Shown here piece by piece: positions 32,021-42,455 of a stretch of 64,000 bases of DNA; within the stretch, counting starts at the first letter, position 1, and each line of letters starts with the position of its first letter. The DNA is from Geomonas sp. Red32 (GTDB lineage: Bacteria > Desulfobacterota > Desulfuromonadia > Geobacterales > Geobacteraceae). A program made the translations under genes and the position numbers. The DNA is taken from contig NZ_JAKLOY010000003.1 in the NCBI RefSeq assembly GCF_023652955.1, forward strand, positions 310,001 to 374,000. Direction: 5' to 3'. Under the pieces are notes generated by a model. That model was not told the DNA's origin, ran no database searches, and worked only from the letters and a program-made list of their open reading frames with translations.

Positions 32021-33223
32021 ACGCAAACGAGACGGTCCCGGTTCTCATCGTGGACGACCGGCCGGACAACCTGATTTCACTGGAGGCGCTCCTGAAGGAC
32101 ATGGGGCTCGACCTGGTCAAGGCCAACTCCGGGAACGAAGCGCTCCGGCAAACCCTGTACCACGACTTCGCCCTGGTCCTTGGACGTGCAGATGCCGGAG
32201 ATGGACGGCTTCGAGACCGCCGAGCTCATGCGCAGCAATCCCCGCACGAGGCAGCTTCCCATCATCTTCGTCACCGCCGGGATGAAGGAGGACCGGCACC
32301 TCTTCAAGGGGTACCAGCTGGGCGGGGTCGACTACCTCATGAAGCCGATCGAGCCGGCCATCCTGAGGGGGAAGGTCCAGGTCTTCTGCGACCTCTACCG
32401 CCAAAGGCTCGAGCTCACCCGGGTGCAAAACGAGCTCGCCCAGCAGAACGCGCGGCTCAGGGAGACCTACCGCGAGCTCGAGCGGGAGACCGAAAAGCGG
32501 CTGAAGACCGCCGAGGAGCTCCGCCAGAAAGACCAGATGATGATCCAGCAAAGCCGGCTGGCCGCCATGGGGGAGATGCTCAACAACATCGCCCACCAGT
32601 GGCGCCAGCCGTTGAACGTCCTGGGACTCAAGGTGCAGGAGATCGGGCTCGGCTTCGAGCACGGCATCTGCACCAAGGAGTTCGTGGACGGCAACATCGC
32701 CAAATGCATGGAGGTGGTCCGTCACCTCTCCCAGACCATCGACGACTTCCGGGACTTCTCCTCCCCTGACCGCGAGAAGACGGTCTTCGACGTGGGGGAG
32801 GCGGCGGCCCGCACCCTGTCGCTGGTGGAGGAAAGCTTCCGCTACCGCGGGATCGAGGTCCGGCTCTCCATCGACGGGAAGCCGAGCATCACGGGGTATC
32901 CCAACGAGTACCGGCAGGTGCTCCTGAACGTACTGATGAACGCCAAGGACGCCTTCGGCGACCAGCCCGCGGCCGGGGCGGCCATCGAGGTGAAGATATT
33001 CACGGAAAACGGCCGCTCGGTGGTTACCGTCACCGACAATGCAGGCGGCATCCCGGACGGGATCATCGGCAAGGTGTTCGACGCCTATTTCACCACCAAG
33101 GAGCTTGGCAAGGGGACCGGTATCGGGCTCTTCATCGCCAAGAACATCATCGAGAAGGGGATGGGGGGGACCCTCACGGCGGCCAACGTCGAGGGGGGGG
33201 CGCAGTTCAGGATCGAAGTGTGA
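32017..33223 (+). pseudogene. REC-histidine kinase with an internal frameshift
   Basis: The start (32017) encodes a receiver domain N-terminus ('VPVLIVDDRPDNLISLEALL'), but at about 32177-32182 the frame changes. The rest of the receiver ('LDVQMPEMDG', Lys in 'YLMKPIEPAI') and the kinase continue one frame over until 33223. The kinase part has 'NNIAHQWRQPLN' with the phospho-His and an ATPase domain ('NVLMNAKDAF', 'DNAGGIPDG', 'GTGIGLFIAK'). Restoring 'LVLLDVQMPEMDG' needs two more bases at GTCCTTGGAC; one base fewer gives LVLDVQM. Protein would be about 402 residues. The gene may be mutated, or this may be a sequence error or recoding; both flanks keep strong codon structure. It overlaps the CheB-like gene by four bases. 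Confidence 0.88.
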
Positions 33224-33231
33224 GGTAGCAG

Positions 33232-34347
33232 ATGGCGAGAAAGATTTTCATCGCGGCGACCGGGCAGAACGTAGGGAAGACCACTACCAGCCTGTCGCTG
33301 TTGCACCTGGCGCGCAACAGATATGCCCGCATCGGCTTCATCAAGCCGATGGGGCCCAAGCCGGCCCTCTACCAAGGGCACTGGTACGACAAGGACGCCG
33401 TGCTGATGGCGCGGGTCTTCGGGCTCACGCGGCTACTCCCCTTCATGTCCCCGGTCGTGGTACACCCCGGCACCACCCGCAAGGTGGTGGACGGCGAGAT
33501 TTCCGTGGAGGGGCTCGCCGAAGACATCCAGGCCGCGCTTTGCGAGCTGGAGAAGCGATGCGACTTTATCGTCATCGAGGGGTCGGGGCATCCTGGCGTC
33601 GGCTCCATCATGAAGCTCTCCAATGCCCGCATCGCGCGGCTGGTGGATGCGCCGGTGGTGATGGTGACCGGCGGGGGGCTCGGCAACGTGGTGGACAACG
33701 TGCATATGAACCTGGCGCTCTTTCGCCAGGAAGAGGTAGCCGTCAAGGCGGTGTTGATTAACAAGATCCGGGCGGACAAGCGGGAGAGCGCCCTGGACTA
33801 CCTGAAAAGAGCCTTCGCCGGCGAGGAGTTCGGGGTGATGGGGGGCTTCGACTACCAGCCGACCCTGGCCAACCCGACCCTGAGGAGGATTTCCCACCTG
33901 CTGGATCTCCCCCTGCATGGCAACCGCCGCGATGCCGGGAGGATCATCCACCATGTCCAGATCGGGGCCGCCTCCACCCAGCGGGTCACCGAGCTTTTGA
34001 AGGACTCCTCGCTTTTGATCGTCACCTCCAGCCGCGACGAACTGCTGGTGACTCTGGCGAACCTTTACCAGATGAAGGAGTTCAGGGAGAAGATCGTGGG
34101 GCTCATCGTCCCCGGGATTGCCCCCATGAGCGAGATCACCGAGCGCATCCTCGACGCGAGCCGCATCCCCTACCTGAGGACCCAGACCCACACCACCACC
34201 GAACTGCACAACATGATCAGCGAAGACGTCTCCAAGATTACCGCCGAGGATACCGAGAAGCTGGCCTTGATCAGGACGCTGGCCGACGGGGGGCTCGACT
34301 TCGACGAACTGGAGCGCCTTTGTTTCGCTATTCCAGCACCCGCCTGA
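33232..34347 (+). CDS. P-loop protein with DRTGG-like domain (Pta N-terminal/BioD-like)
   Basis: A 371-residue protein. 'FIAATGQNVGKTTTSLSLL' at the N-terminus is the P-loop of the BioD/Pta-N (AAA_26) fold, with 'VIEGSGHPGVGSIM' in the second nucleotide motif. Residues about 220-340 look like the DRTGG regulatory domain of phosphotransacetylase ('SSLLIVTSSRDELLVTLANLY'), but the catalytic PTA domain is missing. It may be a regulatory ATPase of acetyl-phosphate metabolism; the exact role is unknown. GAGGTAG precedes the ATG. It follows the REC-kinase by eight bases and may be co-transcribed with the signalling operon. Confidence 0.8.
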   Translation: MARKIFIAATGQNVGKTTTSLSLLHLARNRYARIGFIKPMGPKPALYQGHWYDKDAVLMARVFGLTRLLPFMSPVVVHPGTTRKVVDGEISVEGLAEDIQAALCELEKRCDFIVIEGSGHPGVGSIMKLSNARIARLVDAPVVMVTGGGLGNVVDNVHMNLALFRQEEVAVKAVLINKIRADKRESALDYLKRAFAGEEFGVMGGFDYQPTLANPTLRRISHLLDLPLHGNRRDAGRIIHHVQIGAASTQRVTELLKDSSLLIVTSSRDELLVTLANLYQMKEFREKIVGLIVPGIAPMSEITERILDASRIPYLRTQTHTTTELHNMISEDVSKITAEDTEKLALIRTLADGGLDFDELERLCFAIPAPA

Positions 34348-34400
34348 GCTCGTCTCCCAGCCTCTTTTCACACCTTTCTCCTTCAAAGCGAATTGCGTAA

Positions 34401-34784
<384 letters not shown>

Positions 34785-34817
34785 GACTTGCGGTCATTTC
34801 ACCCCAAGGAGTGCATT

Positions 34818-35333
34818 TTGCGACAGAATATTGCCTACATTGCCTCCCTTGTCGCAGTATTCGCCCTGCTCTCTGGTTGCTCATCGAGTGCTAAAGTTGC
34901 ATCGTCTCCACTCCCAATACCGCCCATTCACCTCCACATCAAAGCGGACCCCCAACTAAACCTATTCAACAAAATTCCTCATACAGTGTTGCTCTGCGTT
35001 TACCTTTTGCGCGACCCGTACACCATCAACCAACTTCAGGAGGAGCGGGACGGTTTACAGAAGCTTCTTGATTGCGGGAGATTCGATTCTTCTATCCTTC
35101 ATGCCCGCCGCTTGGTCCTGCAACCCGGCCAGGAACTGGACCAAGCGATCGATAGGCCGGAGGATGCCCGCTTCGTCAGCGTCGTGGGTGGCTACTTCAA
35201 CGCCCGGAAAGACCAGAGCGTCCGATCGTTGGCCATTCCTGCCCCCGGTGCTTCCCCCCAGAAGATGTCCATCGCCCTCCAACTCGGCCCCCAGGCTATG
35301 CAGACGCTGCAACTGTCGGGCGAGAGGAAATAG
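34818..35333 (+). CDS. tssJ: Type VI secretion lipoprotein TssJ
   Basis: A 171-residue lipoprotein beginning at a TTG codon six bases after AAGGAG (34806-34811). Signal peptide with lipobox LLSGC (Cys21), followed by a transthyretin-like domain with 'LHIKADPQLN' and 'VLLCVYLLRDP', typical of TssJ/VasD. It anchors the TssJLM membrane complex to the outer membrane by binding TssM. First gene of the cluster, with its own candidate promoter. Confidence 0.9.
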   Translation: MRQNIAYIASLVAVFALLSGCSSSAKVASSPLPIPPIHLHIKADPQLNLFNKIPHTVLLCVYLLRDPYTINQLQEERDGLQKLLDCGRFDSSILHARRLVLQPGQELDQAIDRPEDARFVSVVGGYFNARKDQSVRSLAIPAPGASPQKMSIALQLGPQAMQTLQLSGERK

Positions 35334-35345
35334 GGAACCCTCCTC

Positions 35346-36707
35346 ATGCGGACCGAGGCCCCTCTCTTCTGGCACCAAGGGTTGTTCCTCCAGCCTCAGC
35401 ACTTCCAGCTCCAGGAATTGGCGGCCCGCTCTCATCTGGTTCCCTTGCTGGTTGCCCAGGGACCCCACTTCTGGGGTGTCGTCAGCATCGAATTCGACCG
35501 CACTGCTCTTCTCGCCGGAACCTGCAGGCTCAACTCCGGACGTTTCCTCTTTGATGACGCCACCTACATCGCGTATCCGGGCAATGCCATCGTTGCCTCC
35601 AGGTATTTTCCCAGTGCCCCTCCGGGGGAGCGGCCGCCTAAGGTCTTCCTCGGCGTGAGACGGTGGAATCCGTCCGGCCGCAATGTGACGGTCGTCAAGA
35701 GTAGGGACGAGGTAGTATCGGTCTCCACCCGCTTCGTTGCTCTGGAAGAGCCAGAAGTTTCAGTCGATTTCCTCGTGGAAGGACCGGACGCCCAGGTGCG
35801 GCGCCTCTATCACGTGCTGCGCTTCTTTTCGGAAGACGAAAGGGACGCAATGGCCGAATACGCCGCCATTCCTCTCGGCTGGCCTGCCGGCTCCTCGGAC
35901 GCCACCCACGGCGATTTCATTCCGCCGGCTCTCTCCCTGGCGTCGTCCCCTTTGCTTCTCAAGCTCTCCTCCGGCATTCGCGATACTGCCGCCTCCTGGA
36001 TAGACCGGCTGGGTGAGGGGAAGCCGAAGCTCCTCATGCAGTGCCGGGAAGGGGGCCGGCCCCTCGTTCTTCTGCTGGTTTTGGCCGCCCTCAACCGTTA
36101 TCTGCCGCTTTTCACCCAGTACCTCGAAGCCCCCTTCGTTCATCCCAGCCTCCTGTATGGAGCTCTCCGCCAGCTGCTCGGCGAACTGACCTCCTATTCG
36201 TCCCGGCGCTCCTCCGATCTGGAAAAGCTTCCCCCCTACGATCACGGCGATCTCTGGGGATGCTTCTCAAGCGGCGCTGCCCTCTGCTCCGGCCTCCTCG
36301 CCGAGATCGCCGGTGGGCCGGACCAGATCATCCCCCTTGTGCACGACGGCACTTACTATTCTGCCGATCTCGCCTCCGAGTCGGTGACCCGTGGGAGATC
36401 TTTCTACCTTGCGGTAACTGCCGACCAAATCGCCGAACTGATGGACGGACGCGTCGATGTGGCGGCCAAGCTGGCCTCCCGCAACCGTCTTCCCATCCTG
36501 ACCTCTCACGCCTTGCCGGGTGTGCCGCTCAGTCATCTTGCCAGCCCTCCCGACGAAATCCCCCCCGAACAGGGAACCGTATATTTCGCCGTCGATCACC
36601 TGCACGAGCAGTGGGAAACCATTGCCCGCGAAGGAAGTATCGCCTTTTGCTGGCCGGACGCCCCTGCCGGCCTCCAAGTGAGACTCTTGGTGGTCGAGGG
36701 GAGATAG
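35346..36707 (+). CDS. tssK: Type VI baseplate protein TssK
   Basis: A 453-residue protein with the TssK/VasE N-terminal signature 'PLFWHQGLFLQPQHFQ' and the family layout of an N-terminal shell domain and C-terminal head that binds TssL/TssM. It joins the baseplate to the membrane complex. Starts 12 bases after tssJ. Confidence 0.94.
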   Translation: MRTEAPLFWHQGLFLQPQHFQLQELAARSHLVPLLVAQGPHFWGVVSIEFDRTALLAGTCRLNSGRFLFDDATYIAYPGNAIVASRYFPSAPPGERPPKVFLGVRRWNPSGRNVTVVKSRDEVVSVSTRFVALEEPEVSVDFLVEGPDAQVRRLYHVLRFFSEDERDAMAEYAAIPLGWPAGSSDATHGDFIPPALSLASSPLLLKLSSGIRDTAASWIDRLGEGKPKLLMQCREGGRPLVLLLVLAALNRYLPLFTQYLEAPFVHPSLLYGALRQLLGELTSYSSRRSSDLEKLPPYDHGDLWGCFSSGAALCSGLLAEIAGGPDQIIPLVHDGTYYSADLASESVTRGRSFYLAVTADQIAELMDGRVDVAAKLASRNRLPILTSHALPGVPLSHLASPPDEIPPEQGTVYFAVDHLHEQWETIAREGSIAFCWPDAPAGLQVRLLVVEGR

Positions 36708-36729
36708 CTGGGTGGACGATGGAGGAGCA

Positions 36730-37401
36730 ATGGCCCTCTCCGTTTCTTTCATTCCTCTCTTTACGTATGCCGCCGCGCTCCACGGTTCTCTCGCTTTGGC
36801 GCAGCCCGCTCAGGATGCCGTCCGCGACGAGGTCGACCGCCTGCTGGCCCAAGCCGAGGCGGCGGCGCTTGCCACTGGTGCCGCCCGTGAAGACGTGGCC
36901 TTGTCAAGATTCGCGGTCTGCGCTTTGATCGACGAGTTTTTGGCGAAATCGGCCTGGCTGCACAAACAGGCCTGGTTGAGCGATCAACTGCAACGCCGTC
37001 ACTTCAATACCACCGAAGCCGGTGAAGAGTTCTTTCAGCGTTTGACTGCACTAGGGAGGGATCGGATCGATGCGCGGGAGGTCTACTATCTCTGTCTCTG
37101 CCTCGGCTTCCAGGGAAGATACTGCCAGGTAGGCGGCGAAAGAGAGCTTGATCGATTAAAAAGGGAGAATTTAGCGCTGCTATCTCCGGACAAGGGCGCG
37201 GCGGGAGCGAGGCTCTTCCCCGAGGCATACCAGTCGGGAGCCGCCAGCGGCCTTGGCCGGGAAGGGGGGGGCAGCAAGCTGTCGCCGGTGGTACTCATCT
37301 CCCTGTTCGCTCCGTTACTGGTACTTGGAACCTTGTACGTCGTCTACCGCCTCAGTTTGGCAACCCTGACCGAGCATGTATTGAAGTCCGTGGGGAGCTA
37401 A
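36730..37401 (+). CDS. tssL: Type VI inner-membrane protein TssL (DotU)
   Basis: A 223-residue DotU-family protein: cytoplasmic helical domain with 'ALIDEFLAKSAW' and 'LCLCLGFQGRY', one C-terminal membrane segment (about 193-215, 'VVLISLFAPLLVLGTLYVVY'). No C-terminal OmpA domain, so peptidoglycan binding must come from another protein. GGAGGAG precedes the ATG at 36730. Its stop abuts the tssM start. Confidence 0.93.
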   Translation: MALSVSFIPLFTYAAALHGSLALAQPAQDAVRDEVDRLLAQAEAAALATGAAREDVALSRFAVCALIDEFLAKSAWLHKQAWLSDQLQRRHFNTTEAGEEFFQRLTALGRDRIDAREVYYLCLCLGFQGRYCQVGGERELDRLKRENLALLSPDKGAAGARLFPEAYQSGAASGLGREGGGSKLSPVVLISLFAPLLVLGTLYVVYRLSLATLTEHVLKSVGS

Positions 37402-40400
37402 ATGAACCGGATCAACCGCACTATTTTCAAAGTGACTTTGTGGGTGCTCGCCACTGTCTGCTCGGTTCTTCTGCTGCTGGCCGTCGCCCTGCTTCTCGAT
37501 TGGCCCCCGTGGGCCGCCGTCTCCTTGGCCCTCTTTCTTCTCGGCACTGCTCTCGGTGCCCTCTTTCTGCGGCGGATCTGGTTACGGCGCTTCGAACGGG
37601 TGGTCGAGCATGACCTGGTGGGGGAGGGAGAGGAGGGCGCGCGAAAGCTCGACGACCTCCGCTTGAAGTGGAAACAGGCCATCGAGACCCTGCGAAGCTC
37701 CCACCTCAAAAAGCACGGTAACCCGCTGTACGTCCTTCCGTGGTATCTGTTGCTGGGGACCAGCGGGGCCGGAAAAACCACTCTCCTCGCCAATGCCGCC
37801 GTTCCCTCTCTTCTGCTCGATCATCCGGCGCAATCCCCCATCACCGGTACCTCGAACTGCGACTGGTGGTTCTTCAACGAAGCGGTCGCCATCGACACTA
37901 CCGGCAGGTACGTGGTGCACCTCGACGAAGAGGCCGACCACGAGGAATGGAAGCTCTTTCTCCGCCTGCTGGTCAAGTACCGGACCCGGGAGCCGCTGAA
38001 CGGCGTCATCGTGACGGTGCCGGTGGACCGGCTGGCCGCTGGCGGCTGCGACCTTTTGGCCGAAGAGGGGAAGGTCATCCGGCACCGTCTCAACGACATG
38101 ATGTCGGTGCTGGGGATCAAGTTTCCCGTCTACCTGTTGATTACCAAGTGCGATCTCATCCCGGGGATGAAGTTCTTCACCGGGCTCCTTCCCGAGGGCG
38201 CCTGCAAAGAGGCGATGGGGGTGGTCAATACCGATCTGGAGGGGGGAGCCGGTGCTTTTCTCAATCGCGCATTCCCCGCTCTTTGTGACCAGTTGGGCAC
38301 CCTGCGGTTGGGGATGCTGCTCGATACGCTCGACGAAAGGGGGGTAGGGGACCTGATAGCACTCCCCGAGGAACTGGCCAGGCTGAGGGAGAAAATTTCG
38401 GCTTTGGCGGAAACGGCCTTCGGCAACAACCGCTACCACGAAACGCCTGTCCTGCGCGGGATCTTCCTCTCCAGCGGGCAGCCGCATGAAGAGAGCCAGG
38501 AGGCCGCGGAAAATGAGGTGACGCGCTTCAAGAAGGCCGCCTTTCTCCACGACCTTTTCACCACCATCCTCCCCCACGACCGTTGGATCTCCATGCCGAC
38601 CCAGCGGCGGATGGAGTGGCAGCGGGTAACCGGCAACCTGGGGCTGGTATCGTGGGTAACCGTGATGACCGCCCTGTGCGGTCTCCTCACCTTCTCGTTC
38701 GTCAAAAATCTCTCTACTCTCCGCCGCCTGCCGCCCGGCCTTTCTGCGGTCCCACAACTGCGGGGCGATGTCTCCAGCGACCTTCGCACCCTGGATGCCT
38801 ATCGCCGCGTGATAGCCGTGGTGGAGGAAAGGAACCGGCACTGGCTGGTCCCGCGTTTCGGTCTCAACGCTACCCTCGATCTGGAGAGGGAGCTGAAAAA
38901 AAGATTCTGCAAAAACTACCACGATGTCTTCCTCGCCTCCTTTGACAAGCGGCTCGCGGATACCTTGGCAGACCTTACCGCTTCCGGTGCCGATCAGAAA
39001 GCCGGGGACGTCATGGTGCATCTGGCCAGGCGGATCAATCTCCTCAAGGCGTGGCGGAGTGGCGAGGGAAGTGAGCGGCTGGCAGCTATGCCGCAGCCGG
39101 AGTTCTTGCCTTTCATTGGGGAGACGGCGGCGGACGGGACCAGTAAAGACAAATGCTTGCCTGGCTATCTCTGGTGTCTTCTTTGGCACGACGACAGGAG
39201 TGAGATAGACCGTGATATAGCCTTTCTCAGAAAAGAGTTGAAAGCCGTGGTCGCCGTTAAAGGCGGTGACTTTCAGTGGCTGGTCGGTTGGGTGAACCGT
39301 CAGGGGCGAACTCCGGCGTTGACTCTGGCTGAATTTTGGGGCGGCACCAATCAGATGGCACAGGAGCCGGCGGTGGCGCCGGCCTTTACTTGTAACGGGA
39401 AAGAGGAAATCGATCGCCTCGTTAAGGAAATCGCCACGGCCCTCGGCGGCGGGCCGGCTGCTCCCCCTGGTTTGGCGGCCTTCGAGAAGAGCTACAGGCT
39501 CCAACGGGTCGCCGCATGGCAGTTGTTCGCTGCCGGATTCCATCGGGGGGCAGAGCGGCTAAGAGGTGAGCGCGAATGGCAGGAGGCCGCGGCCCGCATG
39601 GTGACGGATCAGGCGCCTCACTTCCGGTTCATCGACCGGCTGACGAGGGAGCTCCCGGAGGGTGGGGTGGAAGACCAGGCCCCTCTCTGGCTCCATCAGG
39701 CTCGCCTTTGTCAGAGGATGAAGAGCACCGGGAGTCTCCCGCTGGCGAAGGTGGCCGAGCGTGGGAAGCAATTTGTTTCCTCGCTGGAACCGGGGAGGGC
39801 TAAGGGCGCGGGTGCCAATGTGGCAGAGCAGGCATTGTCCGGATCGGTGGCTTTTCAGCAGTATCACGCATCTCTCGCCGCCCTGGCCCCGGCCATCGCC
39901 TCGCGTATGCAGGCCCATCAGGCGGCTGTGCAGGTCTACGGCGAGGACCCCGTTGCGGGCAAGTCCCCCTTCCTCGCGGCCTTCGCCTCGTCAAAAAAAG
40001 TGATCGCTGTCCTAGCGGGAACCGCCGTCCCTGATCCGGCCGTGGTGAGACTGGTCACCGGTCCGGCCGATTTTCTTTGGTCCTTCGTCCGGAGGGAGGC
40101 TGCCGTTCACCTGCAGACCCAGTGGGAGGAGCAGGTGCTGGGAGGGACCCTGGGGATGACGGGGCAACAGGCGGCTCCGGCTCTCCTCGGTCAGGATGGA
40201 CTTGTATGGAAGTTCGTCCGCGGACCGGCGGCACCTTTTCTCTGCCGCTCACAGAAGGGATACCGTGCCAAGGAGGCATTAGGGGGCTGCCTCCTGTTCG
40301 AGGTGCCTTTCCTCGGCTATCTCGAAAAAGGCGCCGTCGTGCAGGCTGCCGCGATGTCGAAGCAGACCAGCTACACGGTCGGCATCGAGGGGCTCCCTAC

Positions 40401-40809
40401 CGACAGCAACTCCGATGCAGGGGTAAAGCCTCACGCAACCCGCCTCGAACTCCAGTGCGGATCCTCGACCCAACTTCTCACCAATCTCAACTATCCGACC
40501 GGTAAAACCTTCAACTGGTCCCCAGATAGCTGTGGCGACGTTACGATGCAGATCGAGGTCGGCGACCTCGTGCTGACCCGCAGGTATTCGGGTCCCCAAG
40601 CCTTTGCCGACTTCCTCGAGAGCTTTCCCGGCGGTAGGCGAACTTTCTATCCCCGCGATTTCCCGGGGGAGAGGAGCGCTTTGGAGAAGATGGGGATCAA
40701 GTACATCAGGGTCAATTATCGTGTGATAGGTAGCGGCGCCGTGTTGAAAACGAAGGTCTCCGAGGGAAGCCAACGCCCCCCGAGCCGCATCGCCAAAAGC
40801 TGGGACTGA
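37402..40809 (+). CDS. tssM: Type VI membrane complex protein TssM (IcmF)
   Basis: A 1135-residue IcmF-family protein. Two N-terminal membrane segments (about 11-32 and 38-56), a cytoplasmic GTPase-like domain with Walker A 'GTSGAGKT' (119-126) and 'DTTGRYV', a third membrane segment near 415, then a large periplasmic part that binds TssJ. The intact P-loop suggests nucleotide binding. Starts directly after the tssL stop codon, so translation is coupled. Confidence 0.95.
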   Translation: MNRINRTIFKVTLWVLATVCSVLLLLAVALLLDWPPWAAVSLALFLLGTALGALFLRRIWLRRFERVVEHDLVGEGEEGARKLDDLRLKWKQAIETLRSSHLKKHGNPLYVLPWYLLLGTSGAGKTTLLANAAVPSLLLDHPAQSPITGTSNCDWWFFNEAVAIDTTGRYVVHLDEEADHEEWKLFLRLLVKYRTREPLNGVIVTVPVDRLAAGGCDLLAEEGKVIRHRLNDMMSVLGIKFPVYLLITKCDLIPGMKFFTGLLPEGACKEAMGVVNTDLEGGAGAFLNRAFPALCDQLGTLRLGMLLDTLDERGVGDLIALPEELARLREKISALAETAFGNNRYHETPVLRGIFLSSGQPHEESQEAAENEVTRFKKAAFLHDLFTTILPHDRWISMPTQRRMEWQRVTGNLGLVSWVTVMTALCGLLTFSFVKNLSTLRRLPPGLSAVPQLRGDVSSDLRTLDAYRRVIAVVEERNRHWLVPRFGLNATLDLERELKKRFCKNYHDVFLASFDKRLADTLADLTASGADQKAGDVMVHLARRINLLKAWRSGEGSERLAAMPQPEFLPFIGETAADGTSKDKCLPGYLWCLLWHDDRSEIDRDIAFLRKELKAVVAVKGGDFQWLVGWVNRQGRTPALTLAEFWGGTNQMAQEPAVAPAFTCNGKEEIDRLVKEIATALGGGPAAPPGLAAFEKSYRLQRVAAWQLFAAGFHRGAERLRGEREWQEAAARMVTDQAPHFRFIDRLTRELPEGGVEDQAPLWLHQARLCQRMKSTGSLPLAKVAERGKQFVSSLEPGRAKGAGANVAEQALSGSVAFQQYHASLAALAPAIASRMQAHQAAVQVYGEDPVAGKSPFLAAFASSKKVIAVLAGTAVPDPAVVRLVTGPADFLWSFVRREAAVHLQTQWEEQVLGGTLGMTGQQAAPALLGQDGLVWKFVRGPAAPFLCRSQKGYRAKEALGGCLLFEVPFLGYLEKGAVVQAAAMSKQTSYTVGIEGLPTDSNSDAGVKPHATRLELQCGSSTQLLTNLNYPTGKTFNWSPDSCGDVTMQIEVGDLVLTRRYSGPQAFADFLESFPGGRRTFYPRDFPGERSALEKMGIKYIRVNYRVIGSGAVLKTKVSEGSQRPPSRIAKSWD

Positions 40810-40833
40810 TTCCATTTCGTGCCGGGAGCTGCC

Positions 40834-42435
40834 ATGAACCTCGACCTGCTGGGTAAAGGAACCGTTTCCGCGGAGGAGCCAGCTGGCGGGGATGTGCGCT
40901 ACGACCCTCTCTTCGAGGAGCTCCAGGCGGAAGTCGACCGGGGAACCTTGCCAGCCGCCGCGGCCACCGGCGTCGATTGGGAAAAGATAGTTGCCTTGTC
41001 CGCCGGGATCCTCCGCGAGAAGTCGAAGGATCTGCTGGTGGCAAGCTATCTGACCGTCGGCCTGGCGCGGACGCGGGGAATGGATGGATTGGAGCTGGGG
41101 CTTTCCATTCTTCGCGACCTCGTCGAGGAGCACGGCGAACGGCTTTTCCCCAGAAAGCAGAGAGCCCGCGCCCTGAGCATCCGCTGGCTGGTGGAAAGGT
41201 GCGCTGCTGCCATCGAGTCGGTGGATGCGGGGACTATCTCGGCCACGCAATGCGAGGCTTTGGCCAAACAGCTGACCGCACTCGATGCGTCAATCAACCA
41301 ACTGATACCGGATCACCCGTCTCCATTGAAGGATCTTCAAAGGTGCGTGGCAGATGTGGCTTCCCTCCAGGGGGAGCCGGAAGGGGGAGCCCTCCTGTCT
41401 ACTCCCTTGACTGGCGGTGCGAACCCTGTCGAGGAATTTGCCGCTCCCTTGGCCGCTCCCGTTCAGGCAAGCAGGCCTTCGCCGCATGCGGAGCCGGCCG
41501 ACGTACTTCTTTCCCGCCTCCTCGAAGCCGCAGGCAAATTGCGCCGCGCAGACTTCCGTGCCCCGCTTCCCTACCGGCTCTTGCGTCAGGCTTGTTGGCT
41601 CGCCGTGCTGGAACCGCCACCTTCGGAAAATGGCCGCACCAGGCTCGCTCCCCCACCAGCCGAGGCTAACGATCGGCTCCGGCGGCTGATCGCATCGGGG
41701 CTTGTCGAAAATGCCGTAGACGAAGGCGAGCGGCAGCTCGGACAGCATATTTTTTGGCTGGACGGGAACAAGATAGTTGCGGATGCACTCAAAGTGGCCG
41801 GGGCCGGTTCCGCGGCGGAAGCCGTCAGGCAGGAGGCCGGCTTCTTCGTTTACCGCCTTCCCTCCCTTCACGATCTCTGCTTTGCCGATGGGACTCCACT
41901 TGCTGACTCCGAGACCAGGCGGTGGTTGGAAGGGTTTGTCTCCACTCCAGGAGCCGGCGCCAATGCCATGCCGACGTTATCTCCGATGGCGAAGCCTGAT
42001 GCCATGCCGTCGTTATCTCCGGTGGCGAAGCCGGGGGACGAACCGCTCGATGAGCGAATCCTGGCTGAGGCGGATGGGCTGGCGCGCGAGGGAAAGCCGG
42101 TCGAGGCGGTGAAGCTGATTGAAGAAGCGCTCGGCTTGGTCGCGTCCGGGCGGGGGAAACTCCGGGGAAGGATCCTCCTCTGCCGCATCCTGTTATCGGC
42201 CGGGAGGGCTGGGCTTGCGCTGCCGGTTGTCGCGCAGGTGGTGACTGAGATAGAGGGCCGGGGACTGTACGATTACGATCCCGCCGTTGCTCTCGACGGC
42301 CTGATGTTGGCTTTCCACATCGTTTCAGCAGCAAAAAACACTACCCAGATACTGAACCGGGAAGAGCTTCTTCGGCGGATTGCATCCATAGACACCGTAG
42401 CAATGGTTCGTCTCGCGGAAACGAGCAGCCGGTGA
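40834..42435 (+). CDS. tssA: Type VI assembly protein TssA (ImpA N-terminal domain)
   Basis: A 533-residue protein: ImpA_N domain (about residues 20-130, 'YDPLFEELQAEVDRG' and 'WEKIVALSAGILREKSKDL') and a VasJ-like C-terminal region. It contains two tandem copies of a short AMPTLSPMAKPD-like repeat (about 370-395) as a flexible linker. TssA primes and extends the TssBC sheath at the baseplate. The ATG at 40834 follows GGGAG; a GTG at 40819 is an alternative. Confidence 0.88.
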   Translation: MNLDLLGKGTVSAEEPAGGDVRYDPLFEELQAEVDRGTLPAAAATGVDWEKIVALSAGILREKSKDLLVASYLTVGLARTRGMDGLELGLSILRDLVEEHGERLFPRKQRARALSIRWLVERCAAAIESVDAGTISATQCEALAKQLTALDASINQLIPDHPSPLKDLQRCVADVASLQGEPEGGALLSTPLTGGANPVEEFAAPLAAPVQASRPSPHAEPADVLLSRLLEAAGKLRRADFRAPLPYRLLRQACWLAVLEPPPSENGRTRLAPPPAEANDRLRRLIASGLVENAVDEGERQLGQHIFWLDGNKIVADALKVAGAGSAAEAVRQEAGFFVYRLPSLHDLCFADGTPLADSETRRWLEGFVSTPGAGANAMPTLSPMAKPDAMPSLSPVAKPGDEPLDERILAEADGLAREGKPVEAVKLIEEALGLVASGRGKLRGRILLCRILLSAGRAGLALPVVAQVVTEIEGRGLYDYDPAVALDGLMLAFHIVSAAKNTTQILNREELLRRIASIDTVAMVRLAETSSR

Positions 42436-42455
42436 AGCACCAAAGGAGAGTTGCC

